The notes beneath the pieces are model-generated. The model searched no databases and was not told where the DNA came from. It saw only the letters and a program-made list of their open reading frames with translations. A stretch of DNA of 7,739 bases from Actinomycetota bacterium (lineage in GTDB: Bacteria; Actinomycetota; Thermoleophilia; UBA2241), in assembly GCA_003158705.1 (NCBI GenBank), contig PMKX01000178.1, positions 1,939 through 9,677 on the forward strand, read 5' to 3'. Positions 1 to 4,763 of this stretch are shown here, piece after piece. Every line of letters begins with the position of its first letter. Position 1 is the stretch's first letter. A program made the position numbers and the translations under genes.

Positions 1-519
1 TTCACAAAGGGCAGCTTCGCGGACCGCATGGGCGGGCTTGCACGAGACGAGATCATGCCCGCCGTCGTCTCGTTGGGCGCCAGGGGCGACGACGGCAGCA
101 AGCGCATCCGGGAGCGGGAGGCGGGCGGCCGCAGGCTGTCCGCCTCCTCCCTGTTCTTCGCCGACCGCTTCGGCGAGCCGCTCGCCGAGGGGGCGGCCGG
201 CGACTACGCCGCGGTGCTCGAGGGTGTGCGCATGGCGCCGTCGGCCAGCAATAAGCAGCCGTGGCGCATCGTGCGGCGTGGCCGCGACTGGCACTTCTAC
301 CTGCAGCGCACCAAGGGCTACGGCAAGGGCAGCGCCATCTTTGTCATGCTCCGTCTCGCCGACCTGCAGCGCGTCGACCTGGGCATCGCCATGTGTCACT
401 TCGAGCTGGCCGCACGCGAGCTTGGGCTGGAGGGCGCCTGGGCGCTCGACGAGCCCGCTGTGGGGCCGCTCGGCCGCGGCGTGGAATACACGGCCACGTG
501 GAGAGCACAGCCCGCGTGA
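1..519 (+). CDS. Nitroreductase family protein, TM1586-type, C-terminal part (5' truncated)
   Basis: This is an FMN-dependent nitroreductase-like oxidoreductase of the TM1586 type; its true substrate is unknown. The reading frame is already open at base 1 and the first visible residues (FTKGSFADRMGG) match the interior of the family, so the real start lies left of the window and the ATG at 28 is internal. About 172 residues are visible. The diagnostic motif APSASNKQPWRIV (visible residues 79-91) is the family's flavin/substrate-pocket signature. It is followed by RTKGYGKGS and by DLQRVDLGIAMCHFELAARELGL, the usual C-terminal helix region. The C-terminus (GVEYTATWRAQPA) and the TGA stop look natural. 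It is transcribed away from its left neighbour and convergent with the small gene at 669-869, so it is probably unrelated in function to the genes further right. The family assignment is firm; the role is not. Confidence 0.85.
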   Translation, partial: FTKGSFADRMGGLARDEIMPAVVSLGARGDDGSKRIREREAGGRRLSASSLFFADRFGEPLAEGAAGDYAAVLEGVRMAPSASNKQPWRIVRRGRDWHFYLQRTKGYGKGSAIFVMLRLADLQRVDLGIAMCHFELAARELGLEGAWALDEPAVGPLGRGVEYTATWRAQPA

Positions 520-668
520 AGAGAGGCGGCGGCAAGACTGCGGGGTCAGCGTCCCGTAGCGAGCCCGGCACGAAACGCTCTTGAGCTCTCCCTGAGGATG
601 CCATCCCAATCGGGCGAGAGCGGTTTCACGCCCAGGTCGACGATGCAGAAGCGCACGCTGGCCACAGG

Positions 669-869
669 CTACGCAGCAAGCACGGCGGCCAGGAACTCGA
701 TATCGGTCCCCAGCGGGCCGGTGGGGAGTTCGCCCGCGCGTGCCTTGCGCATGGCCTCAGCGTAGGTGAGGCCAAGCTCGCCGGCTTCGATCTCGATCAG
801 CTGCCGGATCTGAGCTTCGGTCATCGTGTTGTTCTCGATGGCTTCGCGCAAGTCGTCTGGCACGGTCAT
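669..869 (-). CDS. Small hypothetical protein, 66 aa
   Basis: I do not recognise a named family. The gene is convincing because a perfect Shine-Dalgarno, GAGGAGGT on the minus strand (875-882), sits about five bases before the ATG. The protein is acidic and mostly helical, with MTEAQIRQLIEIEAGELGLTY near residues 16-36, a basic AEAMRKARAGELP segment and the conserved-looking end TGPLGTDIEFLAAVLAA. It has no signal peptide or membrane segment. Small proteins ending in a PLGTDI-type motif occur as orphan hypotheticals in actinobacteria (from memory, not checked). The size and charge would also fit an antitoxin or regulatory peptide, but no partner gene is adjacent. The stop is TAG (669-671), and the frame after it stays open for about 40 further codons with high third-position GC in its first half. 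It converges on the nitroreductase gene. Confidence 0.7.
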   Translation of the reverse strand: MTVPDDLREAIENNTMTEAQIRQLIEIEAGELGLTYAEAMRKARAGELPTGPLGTDIEFLAAVLAA

Positions 870-1351
870 CGGGCACCTCCTCTCGCTGCGTAGCTTACCC
901 TTGTCTGTGTCTGGCAGCCATTACGCTCCAGCGCCCGCTCTGCGAGACAGGCTCGCGCACTTCCGCCAAGTGCACCGGTGACAATGGCCTGTGAAGAAGC
1001 AGGAGCCGCCCGGGGGCGGCTCCGTACCTCGCACCGAGGCACGAGGGCAGTGCATCCATTATGCGCGGCCCGCGAGCCCGGTCAAGCGTCCGCGAGCAAC
1101 GTCAACCATGCGACAAGCCCGCCGAGGTCGAGCCAAGCAGGAAACGCTGGGCCGAGCATGGCGGCAGCGATACGGTCGTCGGGAGACCCCGCGACCAATG
1201 GTGGCTGGAAATCCACCACCATTCAGACGGCTCTCGAGCACCTCTGCGACCATCGATGAGCAGCCGCGTCGTGCGTGATTGACGATTGATCGTTCAAAGA
1301 TGGTCGCATGCAGGTAGTTCACAATCTACTCAATTGGCTGAGTTGTTTTAC
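870..1351. other. About 480-bp stretch with no supportable gene
   Basis: Between the small gene and the end of the toxin gene I find no ORF with both a ribosome-binding site and coding-like character. Several overlapping open frames of 70-95 codons exist on both strands at 978-1322, but they are Arg/Pro/Ser-rich in the way antisense or random high-GC frames are. What can be seen is the Shine-Dalgarno of the small gene at its left edge, a strong GC hairpin at 1002-1023, a short palindrome ACGAT-TG-ATCGT at 1282-1293, and the ACTCA/TGAGT repeat cluster at 1328-1354. The right part (about 1260-1350) is noticeably more AT-rich than its flanks, as expected of a regulatory region or an old insertion boundary. 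It could be decayed coding DNA. Confidence 0.5.
1002..1023. repeat. Perfect 10-bp inverted repeat (GC hairpin)
   Basis: GGAGCCGCCC (1002-1011) is followed after two bases by its exact complement GGGCGGCTCC (1014-1023). The RNA would form a nine-pair stem with a four-base loop. On the minus strand the stem is followed by TGCTTCTTC, weakly T-rich. It could act as a poor intrinsic terminator or processing hairpin for the toxin-antitoxin transcript, which would reach it about 330 bases after the toxin stop. There is no proper U tract on either strand, so function is uncertain. Confidence 0.45.
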
Positions 1352-1354
1352 TCA
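1328..1354. repeat. Three alternating ACTCA/TGAGT arms at the toxin 3' end
   Basis: ACTCA (1328-1332), TGAGT (1339-1343) and ACTCA (1350-1354) are evenly spaced every 11 bases. The middle arm can pair with either neighbour. With the right arm it makes a perfect 7-bp stem, GCTGAGT (1337-1343) with ACTCAGC (1350-1356) and a six-base loop, overlapping the TGA stop of the minus-strand toxin gene. The geometry allows mutually exclusive hairpins, or helical-phase binding of a dimeric protein. No U tract follows in either direction. Confidence 0.45.
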
Positions 1355-2329
1355 GCTAGCCGAGCCGCGATGCCGTCGCACGTTCAGCGCCTTCCAGGCC
1401 AAGGCGGGATGGGCGCCGATCAGCTGCTTCATGGCAGCGTCCACGCCCAGCAGCTCGGGCGCGATCTCGCCGCGCTCGTTGAGGCGCCCGACGAACTCGC
1501 GTTCCTCGGCACTCAAGGGCAGCACGGCCGACAGCCGGTCGCGGCATTCGGTCACCAGCTCGGTGAGCCACCGCTCGGTGGCGGCGCCAGACGCCGGCAC
1601 CGTCACGGTGCGCAGCGTTGGCAGAAGCCGCTGCTGCAGTTCGCGCACATCGACCCCCACATCGTCGACCGAGACCGAGCGCCAGTCTTTGCGGCTCGCG
1701 GCGCCGTACACCACAAAGGCGAGACGCAGTCTGCCCCGTTCGAGGTCATCGCGCCGCAACAGGTGGCAAGCATCGAAGAGATCGCGGCTGGTCGACCGCG
1801 ACAGCAGCGCGGCAAGCTTGCCGGCGGCAAGCTCGTGGATGTCCAGCACCGGCACCTGAAGGGCACGAAGCGAGCCCCCAGCCCGTGAATCGAGAAGCGT
1901 GACGGGCCAGAGCGGCGTGCGCAGCAGGAAGTTCATGTCGAGCTCAAGGTTGCCCGACCCGCCCGCGCCGGACACATACGAGAGCCGCCACTTGCCGCCG
2001 GCGTGCTCGCCGGGGACGCGTCGCACAGCAAGCTCTTCGCGGCCGCACACAGCCTGCACGGCCTGATCGACCAGGGGACGCTCGGCGAGCATGACCTCGC
2101 GTTGCGACGTACCTACGTAGTTGAGGTCGATATCAACCGACAGACGTGGAGCGTCGAAGATGAACAGGTTGAGCGCCGTGCCGCCCTTGAGCGCAACGCG
2201 TGGACCCAGGAAGGGGTGACTGCGGATAGCGTCGAGCAGACCGAGCAGATGGCCCGTCTTCTCGAGCAGGTCAACGGAGAAGCCGGTTGCGGCCGCCTCG
2301 CGCTGCAGATCGTCGACGGAGTTACTCAC
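1352..2329 (-). CDS. abiEii: AbiEii/AbiGii-type nucleotidyltransferase toxin
   Basis: This is the toxin of a type IV AbiE toxin-antitoxin system, a DNA polymerase beta-fold nucleotidyltransferase. Family members inhibit growth by nucleotidyl transfer (shown on tRNA for the mycobacterial MenT enzymes) and can abort phage infection. Counting from the chosen start, the motifs are LKGGTALNLF (47-56), the R-x-S-x-D-I-D-L metal site with Asp66 and Asp68, a further acidic strand ELDMNF (129-134, Asp131), Lys171 in ELAAGKLAALLSR, and the SRDLFD element (181-186). All look intact, so it should be active. The length of about 325 residues is normal. I chose the GTG at 2327-2329 because it overlaps the antitoxin TGA as GTGA and has AGAGG just upstream. 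A GTG at 2344 would add five residues. Coupled translation after the antitoxin is the usual arrangement in this family. Confidence 0.9.
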   Translation of the reverse strand: MSNSVDDLQREAAATGFSVDLLEKTGHLLGLLDAIRSHPFLGPRVALKGGTALNLFIFDAPRLSVDIDLNYVGTSQREVMLAERPLVDQAVQAVCGREELAVRRVPGEHAGGKWRLSYVSGAGGSGNLELDMNFLLRTPLWPVTLLDSRAGGSLRALQVPVLDIHELAAGKLAALLSRSTSRDLFDACHLLRRDDLERGRLRLAFVVYGAASRKDWRSVSVDDVGVDVRELQQRLLPTLRTVTVPASGAATERWLTELVTECRDRLSAVLPLSAEEREFVGRLNERGEIAPELLGVDAAMKQLIGAHPALAWKALNVRRHRGSAS

Positions 2330-3150
2330 GTCACCTCTGCCCACTCACGCCGCAGTACGCGGGCTGGCACCACGAGGTTCCAGGGCTGGACCAGCTTGCC
2401 GGGCTCGCGGCGGCCATCGAGGTAGCGTGGCTGCGCAGGGGCGCGTGCACGGAGTTCCCGCAGGTGGCCCTCATCGACCATGAGCGCCTCACGGTGTTGG
2501 GAGAGGTAGAAGCCCACCCGCGCCACCGTGAGCGCCGACCCCAGCTGGAGCGCATAGGCGACCACGGCGTCGAGGTCAAAGAACTCGACCGACTCAAGCG
2601 AGCGCCACACCTCTTCCCAGTCGCCTCCGTGCTGCGGCGCATCGAGCACGTCCACGAGGGTGCGCTCGAGAGTGGTCACGCGCACCAGCCCGCCCGCATG
2701 GCGCCTCTCGAGTACTCCTCCACCTGCCCCGGGCAGCGCCCGCAACGTGACCGGGAGCTGAACGGGGACGAACCGCGCCTGGTGGAACTCGAGCGGACGA
2801 GCCCGGTGGCGAGTGAGGTAGGTGAAGCGGTCCCACACCGAATAGGCCTTGCCGTGGAACTGCAGCGCCGCGTGATAGGCGACGACGGCGTCGTCACAGA
2901 GCCTGGTGGCCAGCAGGTACGGATCGACGGGCGCCGCCGCCGGCTCGACGCCGCGCGGTACCGTAGCGTAGAGACCGCGGCGCACCCGCACCAGGCGACC
3001 GGCGGCGACGTGGTGAGCGAGCAGATTGTTGGCAGTGTGCGTGCTGGCCCCCTTGCCCAGCGTACGCGCAGTGACGAACTCCTCATGTGAGAAGACCGGA
3101 TTGTCATGGAAGAAGTCCATGGCTGTTGAGTTGTCGTCGCGCGCATTCAT
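2326..3150 (-). CDS. abiEi: AbiEi-type antitoxin / autorepressor
   Basis: This is the antitoxin of the AbiE pair. Family members counter the toxin through the C-terminal domain and repress their own operon through an N-terminal winged helix. Here the winged-helix part spans about residues 15-68, ending in the wing GRLVRVRRGLYATVP. The middle contains the family's YHAALQFHGKAYS and TLERTLVDVLD segments, and the C-terminus has the typical basic strand end WNLVVPARVLRREW. The length of about 274 residues is usual. Two starts abut: GTG at 3151-3153 and ATG at 3148-3150. I chose ATG. Neither has a Shine-Dalgarno, and the promoter places the transcript start at about this position, so the mRNA is probably leaderless. 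A later ATG (residue 11) is less likely because nothing supports it. The stop overlaps the toxin start by four bases. Confidence 0.88.
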   Translation of the reverse strand: MNARDDNSTAMDFFHDNPVFSHEEFVTARTLGKGASTHTANNLLAHHVAAGRLVRVRRGLYATVPRGVEPAAAPVDPYLLATRLCDDAVVAYHAALQFHGKAYSVWDRFTYLTRHRARPLEFHQARFVPVQLPVTLRALPGAGGGVLERRHAGGLVRVTTLERTLVDVLDAPQHGGDWEEVWRSLESVEFFDLDAVVAYALQLGSALTVARVGFYLSQHREALMVDEGHLRELRARAPAQPRYLDGRREPGKLVQPWNLVVPARVLRREWAEVT

Positions 3151-3169
3151 CACTAGTCATAGTAGTGAT
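3149..3169. promoter_or_regulatory. Probable AbiEi operator, 7-7-7 inverted repeat
   Basis: ATCACTA (3149-3155) and its exact complement TAGTGAT (3163-3169) flank a 7-bp spacer. The palindrome covers the -10 hexamer and the start codon of the antitoxin gene, so a bound dimer would block RNA polymerase. Characterised AbiEi proteins bind inverted repeats in their own promoters, which makes negative autoregulation the natural reading. The arms are perfect; that AbiEi is the binding protein is inference. Confidence 0.65.
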
Positions 3170-3187
3170 ACTTGTCCTGCCTGGCAA
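3159..3187 (-). promoter_or_regulatory. Sigma70-type promoter of the AbiE operon
   Basis: Reading the minus strand, the -35 is TTGCCA (3187-3182, five of six consensus bases) and the -10 is TACTAT (3164-3159, four of six), separated by exactly 17 bases. Transcription would start near 3150-3153, on the start codon itself. This agrees with the absence of a ribosome-binding site and predicts a leaderless mRNA. Confidence 0.55.
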
Positions 3188-3224
3188 GTGCCGCAGCGTG
3201 CAGCCATTGAGGAGGGGACCACTC

Positions 3225-3287
3225 ATGGCATTGAGAGTAGCGCGACCGACCCGGGCCAACAGGATGACAATCGAGCCAAGCAGGTGA
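3225..3287 (+). CDS. Candidate 20-residue basic peptide
   Basis: The ATG at 3225 is preceded by GGAGGGG (3211-3217) with a seven-base gap, one of the best Shine-Dalgarno sequences in the window. The frame runs 20 codons (MALRVARPTR...IEPSR) to a TGA. The product is strongly basic and resembles nothing I know. It lies divergent from the AbiE promoter. I see no convincing plus-strand promoter and no downstream gene on that strand before the convergent regulator. It may be a real small protein, a remnant start of a lost gene, or chance. Confidence 0.25.
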   Translation: MALRVARPTRANRMTIEPSR

Positions 3288-3394
3288 CGTAGGGCCGTTG
3301 ATGGCAACACCGATGCGGCTAAGATTCCACCACCTAGTGGCGGATTATCAACCACCACCCGCTCGCGCCGGCGCTTCGAGGGCAGCGTGGCGCG

Positions 3395-4549
3395 CTAGGC
3401 GGTCGTTGCCGGCGCACCGCCGGCAGCGCTCTCGCCGGCGTAGGTGGAGAGCAGGGCGGCGAACGCGGTCGTCATCTCGAGCAGGTCGCTCTCGCCGTCG
3501 CTGGCCGCGGCTGGCATGACGACGCTGATGGTCAGGCGCCCGCGCGGGGTGCCGGCGGCGCTGGTGAGCACGTGGGCCTCGCGGTGCCTTGATTCGACCG
3601 CGCCGGCTTCGGCCGGCGCGGTCGCCGCCGCCGCAACGGTATCGTCGAGCGCCACCGTCACCGTCAGAGCATCGAAGCTGTCGCGCACCACGGTGGCGAT
3701 CACCGCCAGCGGGTCGGCCTGGCCAGCCGCCCCAGCCAGCCCGGACAGCGCGCCCGCCCCAGCCGCCCCCGCCGGCTCACTCACCGCACGCACGCGCTGT
3801 GCCACCGTCGCCATGCGCTCGTGCAGCGAGCGCATGGCGGCATCGACCGAGGTGGCTGCGCGGAAGAGTTCGGCGTTGTGCAGCGCCACGGCCGCGTGGC
3901 CGGCCAGGGCGCTCACCAGCCGCAGCTCCTGACGCGAGTAGGTGCGCGAGCGCTGGGCGTCCTGGACCTCGAGGAGCCCGATGGAGCGGCCCTGGTAGAC
4001 AAGCGGCACGATGAGGTTGCTCTTGACGCGGTCGCGCACGAGCTGGGCGCGCTCCGCCGGGTCCACGCGGCGATCGTCGAGGTTGAACACCGCCGGCACC
4101 TGCTCCTGCATGAGCGCCGCGGTGGCCGGGTACTCGCGCAGGTCCCAGCGGCCGGCGGTCGGTGTGCGCCGGCCGCGGCTGTCGTAGTCGGCGAGCACCG
4201 TGAGCGTCTCGTCGTCGGCGGAGTAGCTGCTGATCGCACAGGTATTGCAGCGGCAGAGCACCGTGACGTGCTTGGCGATCTCGGGCAGCAGGGCCTCCTG
4301 GTCGAGCTCGACCGCCACCGCGATGGAGGCCGCGACCAGCGTCTCGAGCTCGCCCTCGCGCGCCTTGCGCACGGCGGCCTGGTTGCTGTCGCCGATGGCG
4401 CGCGACAGCTCCACCACGTCTTCGCGGGCGATGCGACGGTGACCCCCGGGCGTCCTGACACAAGGTAGCAGACCGGCCTCGGTCCAGCGGCGCGCCGTGA
4501 TGGGCGTCACGCCCAGGAGCCGGGCGGCCTGTCCGATGCTGAGCATCAT
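3395..4549 (-). CDS. MerR-type HTH / GAF-domain transcriptional regulator
   Basis: This is a DNA-binding sensor likely to control the divergent methyltransferase operon. From the chosen ATG the protein has 384 residues. A MerR/BldC-like helix-turn-helix spans 2-50 (LSIGQAARLLGVTPITARRW, then the wing RTPGGHRR at 32-39). A GAF domain covers about 66-230 and ends in the classic SNLIVPLVYQGRSIGLLEV and ALAGHAAVALHNAELF segments. An Ala/Gly-rich linker (about 258-278) leads to a C-terminal 100-residue region that looks like a degenerate second GAF. Three cysteines, Cys99, Cys101 and Cys104 (LCRCNTC), sit in the first GAF strand and could bind a metal or sense redox; this is inference. The ATG at 4549 has CGGGAG about eight bases upstream. 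A GTG at 4570 would put that motif inside the gene. The stop is TAG, with about 97 open codons beyond it. Confidence 0.85.
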   Translation of the reverse strand: MMLSIGQAARLLGVTPITARRWTEAGLLPCVRTPGGHRRIAREDVVELSRAIGDSNQAAVRKAREGELETLVAASIAVAVELDQEALLPEIAKHVTVLCRCNTCAISSYSADDETLTVLADYDSRGRRTPTAGRWDLREYPATAALMQEQVPAVFNLDDRRVDPAERAQLVRDRVKSNLIVPLVYQGRSIGLLEVQDAQRSRTYSRQELRLVSALAGHAAVALHNAELFRAATSVDAAMRSLHERMATVAQRVRAVSEPAGAAGAGALSGLAGAAGQADPLAVIATVVRDSFDALTVTVALDDTVAAAATAPAEAGAVESRHREAHVLTSAAGTPRGRLTISVVMPAAASDGESDLLEMTTAFAALLSTYAGESAAGGAPATTA

Positions 4550-4602
4550 GGCGCCAACTCCCGAGAGCACCGCCGGTCTGCTCGATATGAGAGATTCTTC
4601 TT

Positions 4603-4629
4603 TATCACGGTGTGAGATTTGTAGTGATA
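4603..4629. promoter_or_regulatory. Inverted repeat TATCAC-N15-GTGATA (candidate operator)
   Basis: Perfect 6-bp arms span 27 bp between the divergent regulator and the methyltransferase operon, in the most AT-rich part of the gap. The position is about 55-80 bases upstream of the regulator ATG, suitable for control of the regulator's own promoter. I cannot assign -35/-10 boxes with confidence. Confidence 0.45.
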
Positions 4630-4646
4630 TCTGCCTTGCCGCCGAA

Positions 4647-4673
4647 CCTGTCTTTCGTGTTCACTGAGACAGG
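4647..4673. promoter_or_regulatory. Inverted repeat CCTGTCT-N13-AGACAGG (candidate operator)
   Basis: This perfect 7-bp inverted repeat is also 27 bp long and is centred 44 bp from the previous one. It lies 55-80 bases upstream of the leader GTG at 4728, suitable for control of the plus-strand operon. A shorter nested TTCAC-N12-GTGAA (4660-4681) overlaps its right arm. It may be the MerR/GAF regulator's binding site; no footprint can be inferred from sequence alone. Confidence 0.5.
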
Positions 4674-4727
4674 GGTGTGAAACTCTCCCGACGATTCCAG
4701 AGAGATTCTACAGCACCGGAGGGCTCT

Positions 4728-4763
4728 GTGGACACCACCGTCCCGCAAAGGCTAGCGGCGTGA
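4728..4763 (+). CDS. Candidate 11-codon leader peptide of the methyltransferase operon
   Basis: A GTG at 4728 is preceded by GGAGGG (4718-4723), a stronger Shine-Dalgarno than that of the methyltransferase gene itself. The frame encodes (M/V)DTTVPQRLAA and ends in a TGA (4761-4763) that overlaps the next start as GTGA. Such an overlap would let ribosomes terminate and restart on the methyltransferase gene. The SD-to-start gap of four bases is short. The peptide contains no run of a particular amino acid that would suggest attenuation. It could be chance. Confidence 0.3.
   Translation: MDTTVPQRLAA

Larger units (their letters stand above)
4589..4709 (+). repeat. Direct repeat GAGAGATTCT, two copies
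   Basis: Identical decamers lie at 4589-4598 and 4700-4709, 111 bp apart, bracketing both inverted repeats in the divergent intergenic region. A related TGTGAGATTT lies at 4611-4620. They could be paired regulator or looping sites, but a ten-base match is modest evidence. Confidence 0.3.

Noticed and set aside
1277..1310. A possible tRNA end near GATCGTTCAAAG
   Set aside because: The GTTCAA resembles a T-loop, but there is no flanking stem, acceptor pairing or anticodon arm on either strand.
1286..1888. A 200-codon plus-strand frame opposite the toxin gene
   Set aside because: Its strongest stretch lies antisense to conserved AbiEii motifs and it has no convincing Shine-Dalgarno.
2287..3090. 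A 267-codon plus-strand frame opposite the antitoxin gene
   Set aside because: Arg/His/Glu-rich shadow without a domain; the minus strand has the AbiEi features, promoter and operator.
3328..3340. A terminator for the regulator at CCAC-CTA-GTGG
   Set aside because: The stem is only four pairs and no T-rich run follows on the minus strand, so I do not call it.
3821..4468. A 215-codon plus-strand frame opposite the regulator
   Set aside because: It mirrors the GAF/HTH coding sequence and has no family features of its own.
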